Below, piece by piece: positions 33,107-41,713 of a DNA stretch of 55,092 nt. Numbering within the stretch: the first letter of the stretch is position 1; each line of letters opens with the position of its first letter. Origin of the DNA: an uncultured beta proteobacterium (lineage in GTDB: Bacteria > Pseudomonadota > Gammaproteobacteria > Burkholderiales > Burkholderiaceae_C); NCBI GenBank assembly GCA_903822435.1, contig CAIJPE010000171.1, positions 1-55,092 of the forward strand, in the 5' to 3' direction. The notes below the pieces were generated by a model, which did not search any database, was not told the origin of the DNA, and saw only the letters and a list, made by a program, of their open reading frames with translations. The translations under genes were made by a program, and so were the position numbers.

Positions 33107-34924
33107 TCAGTCAGCCTTGGCGACCTTGGCGGCCTTGGCGGGCGCCTCGGCCGTGGCGCCGGTGGCGCCGCCCTTGGGGATCTTGAAGACCCAGACCATG
33201 CCGCCCTGCTCCAGGAAGCTGACCTTGGTGGCCACGTCGCCACCCCACAGCGGCACGGCACCGCCCCAGCCGGAGACCACGCTGACGTATTGCTCGCCGC
33301 CCTGCATCCAGGTCACCGGCGGCGCGACCACGCCGGAGCCGGTCTGGAATTCCCAGACGATCTTGCCGGTGCGCGCATCGGCGGCCTTGAGCAGGCCTTC
33401 GGGCGTGCCCCAGAACACGAGGTTGCCGCCCGTGGTCAGCACGCCACCCCACAGCGGCGCGGTGTTCTTCACCTCCCAGACGATCTTGCCGGTCTTCGGG
33501 TCGATGGCCCGCAGCGCGCCGATGTAGTCGTCGTTGATGGTCTTGATGGTGAAGCCGGCGCCCAGGTAGGCCGCGCCCTTCTTGTAGGTGATGGGCTCGT
33601 TCCAGATCTCCATGCCCCACTCGTTGGCCGGCACGTAGAACAACTTGGTGTCGGGGCTGTAGGCCATCGGCATCTGGTTCTTGCCGCCCAGGAAGCTGGG
33701 TGCAGAGAACACCGTGTTGCCCTTCTTGCCGTCGGCGCCCGCGGTGGGGTTGCCCGGACGGTTCTCGGGCACGAAGTTGGGCCGGCCGGTCTTCAGGTCG
33801 ATGCCCGTGGCCCAGGTGACCTTCTTGACGAAGGGGAAGGCGTTTTCCAGCTTGCCGGTGTTGGCGTCCAGCACGTAGAAGAAGCCATTGCGGTCGGCCT
33901 TGCCACCGAAGGTCTTGCCGCCGCCGGCATCAAAGGTGATGAACTCGTTCACACCGTCGAAGTCCCAGCCGTCGTTGGGCGTGCCCTGGTAGTGCCACTT
34001 GATCTGGCCGGTCTTCACGTCGATGGCGACCGTGGAGCACGAGAACAGGTTGTCACCCTGGCGCAGGTGGCTGTTCCAGGGCGCGGGGTTGCCGGTGCCG
34101 AAGTAGGCCAGGCCGGTCTTGGGGTCGTAGCTTCCGCCCAGCCAGGTGGCCGCGCCGCCGGTCTTCCAGATGTCGCCCGGCCAGGTCTTGTTGGTCGTGC
34201 CGGAGATCCCGTTTTCCTTCTTGTTGCCGTCCTTGTCGTAGGTGTAGCCCATGTGGCCTTCGACGGTCGGGCGGCTCCACACCATCTTGCCGGTCTTGGG
34301 ATCGCGGGCTTCCACGCGGCCCACCACGCCGAATTCGCCGCCGGACACACCGGTCAGCAACAGGCCGTTGGCGATGATCGGCGCAGCGGTGGCCGAATAG
34401 CCGGCAGCGTAGTCGTCGATCTTCTCTTTCCAGACCACGTCGCCGGTGTTCTGGTCCAGGGCCACGAGCTGCGCGTCCAGCGTGGCGAAGATGACGAGGT
34501 TGTCGTAGAGGGCCGCGCCGCGGTTGACCACGTCGCAGCAGGGCATGATGCCTTCGGGCAGGCGGTGCTCGTACTTCCACAGCTTCTTGCCGGTGGCCGC
34601 GTCCAGCGCAAAGATGCGCGAATAGGAGGCCGTGACGAACATCTTGCCGCCGTAGATCAGCGGCTGCGATTCCTGGCCGCGCTGCTTCTCGCCGCCGAAG
34701 GAGAAAGCCCACACCGGAACCAGGCGCGCCACGTTGCCGGTGTTCACCTGCTTGAGCGCCGAGTAGCGCTGGCCCTGGGTGCCCAGGCCCCACGAGAGCA
34801 CCTCGTTGCCGGACTTGGCAGAGTCCTCGATCAGCTTGTCGGTCACCCCGGCAGCGTGCGAGGCCGTGGCGGCCATGGCACCGATGGCCAGGGTGGTGAG
34901 TACGGAAAGAAGCGTCGGACGCAT
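33107..34924 (-). CDS. PQQ-dependent alcohol dehydrogenase with lanthanide-type active site
   Basis: A 605-residue periplasmic quinoprotein with a signal peptide ([20 protein letters not shown]) and an eight-blade propeller with W-type repeats ([25 protein letters not shown]). The vicinal Cys pair is in [21 protein letters not shown] supplies the metal-binding Asn. GWDFDGVNE holds the catalytic Asp plus an Asp two residues later, the mark of lanthanide-dependent XoxF/PedH-type enzymes (calcium enzymes have Ala, Ser or Thr there). There is no C-terminal heme domain, so electrons must leave via a separate carrier. GAGGAGA precedes ATG 34924, and a sigma-54 promoter lies 69-83 bases upstream. 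Substrate range (methanol, ethanol, longer alcohols) cannot be told from sequence alone. Confidence 0.95.
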   Translation of the reverse strand: MRPTLLSVLTTLAIGAMAATASHAAGVTDKLIEDSAKSGNEVLSWGLGTQGQRYSALKQVNTGNVARLVPVWAFSFGGEKQRGQESQPLIYGGKMFVTASYSRIFALDAATGKKLWKYEHRLPEGIMPCCDVVNRGAALYDNLVIFATLDAQLVALDQNTGDVVWKEKIDDYAAGYSATAAPIIANGLLLTGVSGGEFGVVGRVEARDPKTGKMVWSRPTVEGHMGYTYDKDGNKKENGISGTTNKTWPGDIWKTGGAATWLGGSYDPKTGLAYFGTGNPAPWNSHLRQGDNLFSCSTVAIDVKTGQIKWHYQGTPNDGWDFDGVNEFITFDAGGGKTFGGKADRNGFFYVLDANTGKLENAFPFVKKVTWATGIDLKTGRPNFVPENRPGNPTAGADGKKGNTVFSAPSFLGGKNQMPMAYSPDTKLFYVPANEWGMEIWNEPITYKKGAAYLGAGFTIKTINDDYIGALRAIDPKTGKIVWEVKNTAPLWGGVLTTGGNLVFWGTPEGLLKAADARTGKIVWEFQTGSGVVAPPVTWMQGGEQYVSVVSGWGGAVPLWGGDVATKVSFLEQGGMVWVFKIPKGGATGATAEAPAKAAKVAKAD

Positions 34925-34992
34925 GGGTTGTCTCCTCGAGGGGTTGGGGTCTTCAGGCAGCGCAGGGGCCACCTCAGCCAAGGTCTCAAGGG

Positions 34993-35007
34993 GCAACAAC
35001 CATGCCA
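34993..35007 (-). promoter_or_regulatory. Sigma-54 (-24/-12) promoter of the PQQ dehydrogenase gene
   Basis: On the minus strand TGGCAT-GGTTG-TTGC has the invariant GG and GC ten bases apart and differs from consensus at one position. Predicted start of transcription is near 34981, about 57 bases before the ATG. It is the second such promoter in the island. Confidence 0.78.
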
Positions 35008-35090
35008 AAACGGGGCCACCCCGGTTGGAGCAGATTCAGGCCCATTTGGGCTCGAAGCGCAGGCCGCGGGCCGCGGGTTTGCCCGAGCCC

Positions 35091-35107
35091 TGCTTCATCC
35101 TCGAACA
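35091..35107. promoter_or_regulatory. Possible activator site upstream of the dehydrogenase promoter
   Basis: TGCT-N9-AACA (35091-35107), within a larger imperfect palindrome CTGCTTC/GAACAG, lies about 84 bases upstream of the -24 box. It resembles the TGCT-N9-AGCA core upstream of pedF. Weak evidence; listed as a candidate enhancer site for the sigma-54 activator. Confidence 0.3.
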
Positions 35108-35152
35108 GCCCCGCGTCACTCTGTCACAGGGCTTTGCGCCCGGCTGCGAGCA

Positions 35153-36154
35153 TCAACGCCGGCCCGCCAACGCCTGTGCCTCGTAGCGCGGATACAGGTG
35201 TGCGACGTTGCGGATGTACTCGGTATCGAAGGCCGCCCACTGTCGCCAGGGCAGCGGCACGGGCAGGCGCAGCACGTCGTTCATGTCGTCGCCACGCTGG
35301 GCGCTGGCGCGAAAGGCGCTGTCCAGCCAGCGCAGGTAGCCCTGGGTGCCCGCCACGCCTTCGCGGCCCGCGGCCACGCGGCCGTGGCTGGGCACCACCA
35401 CCGCTTGCCCCTGCGCGGCAAGCGCGGCCAGCGCCTTCAGGCTGTCCAGCCAGGGGGCGATGCGGGCGTGCGGCGTGGTGGGGATGCGCTGGGCAAACAC
35501 CAGGCCGCCGGCGAAGACGACGCCGCTGGCCTTGTCGATCAGCACCAGGTCGCTGTCGGTGTGGCCGGCCATCTCGCGCCATTCGAACTCGTGCGTGCCC
35601 ACGCGCTCGACCCCCAGGGGCGCGTCGGCCGAGGGCAGCAGCCCCTCGGTGCCGGTCATCCAGTCGCCGCACAGGCGGTAGAGGTTGTCCTCGTAGGCCT
35701 TGGCCTCGCGCTGCATGCCGGCGCGCGTGGCGGGGGTGGCCAGGCGAGGCACGTCGGCGAAGGCCTGGTTGCCCATGAAGTAGTCCGGGTGCAGGTTCAG
35801 GTGCACCACGCGCAGCACCGGCTCGACGGTGGTCCTTGCAATGAGGGCGCGCAACTGTTCGCCGTAGCGCCTCGACGGACCGGTGTTGATCACCACCACG
35901 CCGGCGCCGGTGGCGATGAAGCCGGTGTTGATGATGTTGCAGCCGTTGGCCACGCTGAAGTCGGCATTGGCGCCCTCCACCACGTAGACGCCCGGCGCCA
36001 GGGCGCGGGCTTGCAGCCGGTAGTCCAGGTGCGCGACGTCGGCGCCAGCGCCCTGCGCCTGCGCATCGGCCGGCGCCGCAAGCCCGAAGCCCAGCAGCCC
36101 GGCCAGGGCCAAGGCCATGCACGAGGCCAGGCGCCGTCCCGGGCGGCGGATCAT
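35153..36154 (-). CDS. Quinoprotein relay-type metallo-beta-lactamase-fold protein 1
   Basis: A 333-residue exported protein (signal MIRRPGRRLASCMALALAGLLGFGLAAPADA). It fits the SoxH-related family that accompanies PQQ dehydrogenases: VYVVEGANADFSVANGCNIINTGFI, VVVINTGPSRRYGEQLRAL, then VVHLNLHPDYFMGNQAF at the metal-motif position and MAGHTDSDLVLIDKASGVVFAGGLVF later. The canonical HxHxDH reads NLHPDY, so only part of the zinc site remains; a nearby His (VVH) and GHTDSD/PSHGR could contribute ligands. It starts by ATGA overlap with the SoxYZ-like gene. Function in PQQ oxidation is unproven. Confidence 0.88.
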   Translation of the reverse strand: MIRRPGRRLASCMALALAGLLGFGLAAPADAQAQGAGADVAHLDYRLQARALAPGVYVVEGANADFSVANGCNIINTGFIATGAGVVVINTGPSRRYGEQLRALIARTTVEPVLRVVHLNLHPDYFMGNQAFADVPRLATPATRAGMQREAKAYEDNLYRLCGDWMTGTEGLLPSADAPLGVERVGTHEFEWREMAGHTDSDLVLIDKASGVVFAGGLVFAQRIPTTPHARIAPWLDSLKALAALAAQGQAVVVPSHGRVAAGREGVAGTQGYLRWLDSAFRASAQRGDDMNDVLRLPVPLPWRQWAAFDTEYIRNVAHLYPRYEAQALAGRR

Positions 36155-36981
36155 TCCACCGTCCCCGCAATGCGGTTGCCATTGTTGTCGGTGCCGACCA
36201 GGCTCAGGCTGCCCTCGGGCGTCTGGGTGAAATCGAAGCTGAAGATCGGGTTCTCGCTCACGGGTTCGAAGGCATTCAGGCGCATCAGCTCGCGCCCGGC
36301 GCCGTCGCGCAGCGAGAGCCGGTTGATGTAGAAGGCCGGGATGCCGCCGGCCAGGCCGGTGTCCATGGGGTGCATCACGCGCAGCCGCACCCGGGTGGCG
36401 GTCTCGGCGCCTGTGGCGCCGGTGGCGTCGGATTCCAGCGGGGCGACCGAGCGCGGAAACACCCGGGCGCTGACCTCGCCCAGCGAGCGCGACCAGCTGC
36501 CATCACGCCGCGTCAGGCCGGGCGCCGTGCAGCCGCCACCGGCAGAATCCACCACCACCCCGCCGACATGCCACGCACCATCGCGTGTCTTGACGGCCGC
36601 CCGCACGGGGCTGGCCTGCTGCAGCTTGAAGCGGAAGCTCAAGCGCGGAAGCGATCCGACGGGGAAGTACTCGAGCACCTTGCGGATGGGGTTGCGGTCG
36701 ACGAAGACCATGATCACGTCGACCGGGCCCAGCCCATCGGCCGACACGCTGATGGGCACGTTCATCGGGTCTTCGGCAAAGGCCGGGCCGCTGACCTTCA
36801 CGCGCGGATCGAATTGCACGGGCGCCGTGCCCAGGAATTCGCGGCGCAGGTCGGGCCAGAGCATCGAGCCGAAAGGGTCGCCCCCTGTGGCATCGGCCGG
36901 TTGCGCCAGGCCCGTGGCCGGCAAGGCCAGGGCTGCCCAGGCTGCAGCGGCCAGGCCACCCATTGCTGCACGACGGTACAT
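36151..36981 (-). CDS. Quinoprotein dehydrogenase-associated SoxYZ-like carrier protein
   Basis: A 276-residue exported protein (signal YRRAAMGGLAAAAWAALALPATGLA). The N-terminal half resembles SoxY (VSGPAFAEDPMNVPISVSADGLGPVDVIMVFVDRNP) and includes a Cys loop, SAGGGCTAPG, in place of the SoxY GGCGG swinging arm. The C-terminal half resembles SoxZ (RVRLRVMHPMDTGL, FYINRLSLRDGAGRELMRLNAFEPVSENPIFSF). Fused SoxYZ proteins accompany PQQ dehydrogenase clusters together with the metallohydrolase-like protein encoded next to it, and may carry a reactive intermediate on the Cys. It starts 19 bases after the acyltransferase gene and overlaps the next gene by 4 bases. Confidence 0.9.
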   Translation of the reverse strand: MYRRAAMGGLAAAAWAALALPATGLAQPADATGGDPFGSMLWPDLRREFLGTAPVQFDPRVKVSGPAFAEDPMNVPISVSADGLGPVDVIMVFVDRNPIRKVLEYFPVGSLPRLSFRFKLQQASPVRAAVKTRDGAWHVGGVVVDSAGGGCTAPGLTRRDGSWSRSLGEVSARVFPRSVAPLESDATGATGAETATRVRLRVMHPMDTGLAGGIPAFYINRLSLRDGAGRELMRLNAFEPVSENPIFSFDFTQTPEGSLSLVGTDNNGNRIAGTVE

Positions 36982-37000
36982 CGACGACCTCCCCCTGCTT

Positions 37001-37789
37001 TCAGTGCACCGTGTCTGCAACTTTCGTGCGGGTGACGGTGGCGCCCGGATGCAACTGGGCTTCCATCGCGGCGCGCAGGTGCTCGGCCAGCGCGCGCCGG
37101 TCGAAGCCCTGCGCCTGCACGGCAGGCAGCAGCGTGACGTGGGCCCGCAGCCCGCGGGCCGAAACCACCCGCCAGATGCTCTGCGCGAGCGTGGTCTCGC
37201 CCACGTAGACCACCGCCGGGCTGAAGGGCTGCAGGGCATCGCCGAAACGCAGCACCACCGGCTGCACCGGCGTGCCGGTGGCAATCGCCGCCTGCAGCAG
37301 GTTGGCGTGGAAGGGCAGCAGCTCGGGGCCGGTGCCTGTGGTGCCCTCGGGGAAGACCGCCACGGTGTCGCCGTCGCGCAGGGCATCGGCCATGGCGTGA
37401 ACCACGCGCAGGGCGTCGCGCTTGCGCTCCCGTTCGATGAAGAGGGTGCCGGCGCCGCGGATCAGCCAGCCGAGCAGCGGCCACTGCAGAACGTCGGCCT
37501 TGGACACGAAGCGGGCATGGGGCAAGGCGGCGTGAATGGCGGCGATGTCGATCCACGAGACGTGGTTGGACACCACCAACGCGGCGCCGAGGTGCCGCTC
37601 GCCGTTCACTTCCACCGTCATGCCCACGGCCCGCAGCAGGCCGGCCGACCACCAGCCGATCCGCGCATGGCGCCCGGCGGGGTCCAGCACCGGGAACTCG
37701 CGCGCCATCACCCACATGCCATGCAGGACGTGGGTGACCGCCCGCACGAGACGCCACGCCGCGCCAGGGCCCCGCATCCACACCGACAT
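37001..37789 (-). CDS. 1-acyl-sn-glycerol-3-phosphate acyltransferase (PlsC-like)
   Basis: A 262-residue membrane-associated acyltransferase. The catalytic NHVSWID (H-x4-D) is near residue 75, the glycerophosphate motif VFPEGTTGTG near 145, and TPVQPVVLRFGDA follows. It would make phosphatidic acid or acylate another lysolipid. An N-terminal hydrophobic stretch may anchor it. It is 18 bases downstream of the dihydroorotase-like gene and 19 bases upstream of the SoxYZ-like gene, so read-through from the pyr genes into the PQQ genes is possible. Confidence 0.92.
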   Translation of the reverse strand: MSVWMRGPGAAWRLVRAVTHVLHGMWVMAREFPVLDPAGRHARIGWWSAGLLRAVGMTVEVNGERHLGAALVVSNHVSWIDIAAIHAALPHARFVSKADVLQWPLLGWLIRGAGTLFIERERKRDALRVVHAMADALRDGDTVAVFPEGTTGTGPELLPFHANLLQAAIATGTPVQPVVLRFGDALQPFSPAVVYVGETTLAQSIWRVVSARGLRAHVTLLPAVQAQGFDRRALAEHLRAAMEAQLHPGATVTRTKVADTVH

Positions 37790-37807
37790 CGCGCCCGCGG
37801 CCCCCGC

Positions 37808-39151
37808 TCAGGCCGGGTCGCCAGGGCCCGGGGCGTCGCCCGCCGACTCGTAGGCCAGCGTGCCGGCCACCAGGGTGGCGCGCACCCGGCCGGGCAGCGC
37901 CATGCCGGTGGAGGCGAAAGAAAACGGCGTGTGCTTGCCCTGGCTGGCCAGCACCTCGGGCCGCACGGACCATTGCGCATCGGGGTCGAAGATGCAGACA
38001 TCGGCCACCCCACCTTCCACCAGGCGGCCGGCGCTGCTGGCCAGTGAGCCCAGTGCCTCGCCCAGCACGCGCACCGGAGCCTGGGTGATCGGGGCCAGCG
38101 CGCGCACCAGCGGCAGGCCGCTGTCCTGCCCCCAGCGCAGGGCCAGGCTCAGCAGCAGTTCCAGGCCCGTGGCACCGGGCTCGGCCTCGCCGAAGGGCAG
38201 GTTCTTCATGTCGTCGGCCACGGGGTCGTGGTCGGAGACCAGCGCGTCCAGCGTGCCGTCGGCCAACGCGGCCCGCAGGGCCGTCCGGTCGGCGCCCTGG
38301 CGCAGGGGCGGGGTCAATCGCATGTCGGGGTTGAAGTAGCCGATGTCGACGTCGCTCAGGTGCAGCGAATTGATGTTCACGTCGCCCGTCACCGGCAGGC
38401 CATCGGCCTTGGCCGCGCGCAGCAAGGCCACGCCGGCGGCGCTGGACAAGCGGCACACGTGCACGCGGGCGCCGGTGGCCCGCACCAGCTCGAAGATGGT
38501 GTGCAGGGCCACCGTCTCGGCCGCCACGGGCACGCCCGACAGGCCCAGCCGCGTGGCCACCGCGCCCTGCGCGGCCAGGCCCTGGCCCAGCCAGGCGTCC
38601 TGCGGGCGCAGCCACACCGTGTAGCCGAAGGTCGCGGCGTACTGCAGGGCCCGAAGCAGCACCTGCGTGTCGGTCACGGGCACGTCGGCCTGCGAGTAGC
38701 CGATGCAGCCGGCCTCGGCCAGTTCGGCCATCTCGGTCAGGGTCTGGCCCTTCAGCCCGCGGGTGAGCGCCCCCAGCGGGAACACCCGGCAGCGCGAGAG
38801 CTTGCGGGCACGGAACTTGAGCATCTCCACCAGGCCCGGCTCGTCCAGCACGGGGTCGGTGTCGGGCGGGCAGACCAGGCTCGTGACGCCGCCGGCCGCG
38901 GCCGCGGCCAGTTCGCTCTCCAGCATGCCTTCGTGTTCCTGGCCGGGCTCGCGCAGCCGCGCCGCCAGGTCGACCAGGCCCGGCGCCACCACCAGGCCCG
39001 CGGCCTGCAGAATCCGGTCGGGCTGGAAGTCGGGCAGCGTGCCCGGAGGCTGGATGGCCACGATGCGGCCCGAGGCGATGGCCACATCGGCCCGCTCGTC
39101 GCGGCCCGAGGCGGGATCGACCACGCGGCCGCCGAGGATGAGGATCTTCAC
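37808..39151 (-). CDS. Dihydroorotase homologue lacking zinc ligands (PyrX/PyrC' type)
   Basis: A 447-residue amidohydrolase-fold protein. Family blocks are [41 protein letters not shown], and [25 protein letters not shown]. The HxH pair expected in DxHxHLREPG is replaced ([10 protein letters not shown]), so the enzyme cannot bind zinc normally. In Pseudomonas such inactive homologues are structural partners of aspartate transcarbamoylase (pyrB). Here the GTG start overlaps the pyrB stop (GTGA), supporting the same role. A true dihydroorotase must be encoded elsewhere. Confidence 0.9.
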   Translation of the reverse strand: MKILILGGRVVDPASGRDERADVAIASGRIVAIQPPGTLPDFQPDRILQAAGLVVAPGLVDLAARLREPGQEHEGMLESELAAAAAGGVTSLVCPPDTDPVLDEPGLVEMLKFRARKLSRCRVFPLGALTRGLKGQTLTEMAELAEAGCIGYSQADVPVTDTQVLLRALQYAATFGYTVWLRPQDAWLGQGLAAQGAVATRLGLSGVPVAAETVALHTIFELVRATGARVHVCRLSSAAGVALLRAAKADGLPVTGDVNINSLHLSDVDIGYFNPDMRLTPPLRQGADRTALRAALADGTLDALVSDHDPVADDMKNLPFGEAEPGATGLELLLSLALRWGQDSGLPLVRALAPITQAPVRVLGEALGSLASSAGRLVEGGVADVCIFDPDAQWSVRPEVLASQGKHTPFSFASTGMALPGRVRATLVAGTLAYESAGDAPGPGDPA

Positions 39152-40110
39152 GCCTGGTTCCCCGCGATGGTGCTCATCACCGCCATGCGCACGGCGATGC
39201 CGAAAGTGACCTGCGGCAGGATCACGCTGTGCGAGCCGTCGGCCACCGCGGAGTCGATCTCCACGCCACGGTTGATCGGCCCCGGGTGCATGACGATCGC
39301 ATCGGGCTTGGCGTGCGCCAGCTTGGCCGGCGTCAGGCCGTAGCTCTTGAAGAACTCGCCCGCGCTGGGCAGCAGGGCGCCGCTCATGCGCTCGTTCTGC
39401 AGCCGCAGCATGATGATGACGTCGGCGCCGCGGATGCCTTCGGCCATGTCGTGGCACACCCGCACGCCCATGGCCGCCAGGTCGCCGGGCACCAGGGTCT
39501 TGGGGCCCACGGCGCGGATCTCGGGCACGCCCAGGGTCGTCAGGGCATGGATGTCCGAGCGCGCCACGCGCGAATGCGCGATGTCGCCCACGATGGCCAC
39601 CGTCAGCTGCGTGAAGTCGCGCTTGAAATGGCGGATGGTGTACATGTCCAGCAGACCCTGCGTCGGGTGGGCATGGCGGCCATCGCCGGCATTGACCACG
39701 TGCACGTGCGGGGCCACGTGCTGGGCGATCAGGTACGGGGCGCCGCTTTCGGCGTGGCGCACCACGAACATGTCGGCGTGCATGGCCGAGAGGTTGGCGA
39801 TGGTGTCCAGCAGGCTCTCGCCCTTGGCGGCGCTGCTTTTGGCGATGTCCAGGTTCAGCACGTCGGCCGACAGGCGCTTGGCCGCGATCTCGAAGGTGGT
39901 GCGGGTGCGGGTGCTGTTCTCGAAGAAGAGATTGAAAACGCTCTTGCCGCGCAAGAGCGGGACCTTCTTCACGTCGCGGTCGTTGACGCTCAGAAAGGTG
40001 CTGGCGGTATCCAGGATCTGCGTGAGCACCGCACGCGGCAGGCCTTCGATCGACAGCAGGTGGATCAGCTCACCGTGCTTGTTGAGTTGGGGGTTGCGGC
40101 GCGAGAGCAT
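39148..40110 (-). CDS. pyrB: Aspartate carbamoyltransferase catalytic subunit
   Basis: A 320-residue enzyme that condenses carbamoyl phosphate with aspartate, the first committed step of pyrimidine synthesis. The carbamoyl-phosphate loop is [19 protein letters not shown] near residue 60, [12 protein letters not shown] is near 145, and [14 protein letters not shown] closes the active site. Preceded by pyrR (32 bases) and coupled to the dihydroorotase homologue by overlap. The N-terminal extension ([21 protein letters not shown]) is typical of beta-proteobacteria. Confidence 0.96.
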   Translation of the reverse strand: MLSRRNPQLNKHGELIHLLSIEGLPRAVLTQILDTASTFLSVNDRDVKKVPLLRGKSVFNLFFENSTRTRTTFEIAAKRLSADVLNLDIAKSSAAKGESLLDTIANLSAMHADMFVVRHAESGAPYLIAQHVAPHVHVVNAGDGRHAHPTQGLLDMYTIRHFKRDFTQLTVAIVGDIAHSRVARSDIHALTTLGVPEIRAVGPKTLVPGDLAAMGVRVCHDMAEGIRGADVIIMLRLQNERMSGALLPSAGEFFKSYGLTPAKLAHAKPDAIVMHPGPINRGVEIDSAVADGSHSVILPQVTFGIAVRMAVMSTIAGNQA

Positions 40111-40142
40111 CGGTCGATGTGAAGGGCGGTGAGGCGGGACAG

Positions 40143-40664
40143 TCAGGCGGGACGAGCGGGCGCGTCGTCGGGGCGCACGTCCACGCGGAAGCTGAAGGCG
40201 CCGTCGTCACTGCGCCTGAGCGACAGCCGCTGGCTGGCCGGCAGCACGATCTTGGCGGCCGAGAATGCCGCGGACACGGGCATCTCGCGCCCGCCGCGAT
40301 CGACCAGCACGGCCAGGGTCACGCTGGCCGGACGGCCGAAGTCGAAGAGCTCGTTGACCACGGCCCGGAGGGTGCGCCCGGTGTAGAGCACGTCGTCGAG
40401 CAGCAGGATGTGGCTGCCTTCGATGGCAAAGGGCAGCTGCGTCGGCCCGGTGCCCGCAGCCAGGCCGCGAGCCTGGAAATCATCGCGGTGCAAGGTGCTG
40501 GAGATGACGCCGTGGGCGCCGGGCCGGCCCAGGTCCTTCTGCAGCCGCTCGGCCAGCCAGGCGCCGCCCGACCAGATGCCCACCAGCACCGTCTCGGGCC
40601 GCAGCAGGCCCTGCACCCCGTGGCGCAGCTCGGTGTAGAGGGCCTCGGCGTCAAGCTGCAGCAT
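40143..40664 (-). CDS. pyrR: PyrR-type phosphoribosyltransferase (pyrimidine regulator/uracil PRTase)
   Basis: A 173-residue type I phosphoribosyltransferase. The PRPP loop is [21 protein letters not shown] near residue 90, and [15 protein letters not shown] and [10 protein letters not shown] are further PyrR blocks. In Gram-positives PyrR is an RNA-binding attenuator; in Proteobacteria regulation is less clear and uracil PRTase activity may dominate. I see no obvious PyrR-type RNA leader before pyrB here. The ATG overlaps the ruvX stop by 14 bases. Confidence 0.93.
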   Translation of the reverse strand: MLQLDAEALYTELRHGVQGLLRPETVLVGIWSGGAWLAERLQKDLGRPGAHGVISSTLHRDDFQARGLAAGTGPTQLPFAIEGSHILLLDDVLYTGRTLRAVVNELFDFGRPASVTLAVLVDRGGREMPVSAAFSAAKIVLPASQRLSLRRSDDGAFSFRVDVRPDDAPARPA

Positions 40665-41076
40665 GGTCGGTGTCCGGTTCAGCGGCCGGCAGGCTGCGCA
40701 GGTACTGGTCGAGGATGAGAGCCGCCGCCGCGGCGTCCGCATCGGCCGCGCCATCGGCCAGCGCCTCGGTGGTGGTGTAGCGCTCGTCCACTTCGTGCAC
40801 GGCCAGGCCGAAGCGGCCGTGCAACTGCCGCGCGAAGCGGCGCGCTCGCAGGGTGTTTTCGTGCTCGGCGCCGTCGGGGTGGTAGGGCACGCCCACCACC
40901 AGGGCATCGGGCTGCCAGTCGCCGATCAGCAGGCCGATGGCGGCGAAGCGGGCGTCGCCCTCGGCGGCCACGGTCTTCAGCGGCTGGGCCCGCCTGAGGA
41001 GCGTGTTGCCGGTGGCCACCCCCACGCGGCGGGTGCCGAAATCGAAGGACAGGAACGAGCGCGGCGGGGTGGCCAT
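40651..41076 (-). CDS. ruvX: Holliday junction resolvase-like protein RuvX (YqgF)
   Basis: A 141-residue RNase H-fold protein: FLSFDFGTRRVGVATGN at the start (catalytic Asp), VVGVPYHPDGAEHENTLRARRFARQL, VDERYTTTEAL (Glu) and DADAAAAALILDQYL (final Asp). It is implicated in rRNA maturation and DNA repair. ATG 41076 fits homologue length; an upstream ATG at 41091 that overlaps the yqgE stop is an alternative. Confidence 0.94.
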   Translation of the reverse strand: MATPPRSFLSFDFGTRRVGVATGNTLLRRAQPLKTVAAEGDARFAAIGLLIGDWQPDALVVGVPYHPDGAEHENTLRARRFARQLHGRFGLAVHEVDERYTTTEALADGAADADAAAAALILDQYLRSLPAAEPDTDHAAA

Positions 41077-41083
41077 GGCCCGC

Positions 41084-41665
41084 TCAAGCATGCCCGGCTT
41101 CCTGCGACAGCATGCGCGGGTCGAAGCCCAGCAGCGAAAGCGCGGTGTCGTAGCGCTTCTCGATGGGCGTGTCGAAGATGACCTTCGGATCGGCCCCCAC
41201 GGTGAGCCAGCCATTGCGGCCGAGCTCGTCTTCCAGCTGCCCCGCCTGCCAGCTGCTGCAGCCCAGGGTGATCACGACCTTCCGGGGGCCGGAGCCCTCG
41301 GCCATGGCTTCGAGCACGTCCTTGCTGGTGGTCATCTCGAGGCCGCCGGGCACCGAGAGCGTGGAGCTGTAGTGGCCGCGGCCCTCGCCGAGCTTTTCAT
41401 GCAGGACGAAGCCGCGTTCGGTCTGCACGGGGCCCCCGAAGTACACGGGCTGCTCGGCGAATTCTTCGCGGTCGAGGGTGATCTCGACCTTCTCGAACAG
41501 GTTCTTCAGCTTGATGTCGATGGGCTTGTTGATCACCAGACCCAGCGCACCACGCTCGTTGTGCTCGCACAGGTACACCACCGTACCGCTGAAGGTGTCG
41601 TCCATCATGCCGGGCATGGCGATCAGGAACTGATTCGTCAGGTCGATGCGGGAACCGGAGGGCAT
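41084..41665 (-). CDS. yqgE: YqgE/AlgH family protein (UPF0301)
   Basis: A 193-residue protein: LTNQFLIAMPGMMDDTFSGTVVYLCEHNERGALGLVINKP at the start, QPVYFGGPVQTERGFVLH in the middle and LGCSSWQAGQLEDELGRNGWL near the end, all hallmarks of the family. Function is unproven. It is first in the minus-strand run yqgE-ruvX-pyrR-pyrB, which is conserved in beta-proteobacteria, and is divergent from the photolyase gene. Confidence 0.95.
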   Translation of the reverse strand: MPSGSRIDLTNQFLIAMPGMMDDTFSGTVVYLCEHNERGALGLVINKPIDIKLKNLFEKVEITLDREEFAEQPVYFGGPVQTERGFVLHEKLGEGRGHYSSTLSVPGGLEMTTSKDVLEAMAEGSGPRKVVITLGCSSWQAGQLEDELGRNGWLTVGADPKVIFDTPIEKRYDTALSLLGFDPRMLSQEAGHA

Positions 41666-41713
41666 GAACCATTCTATTCCGGCGGGCTTTGTCCGCAGGC
41701 ACACTAAAGGCCT

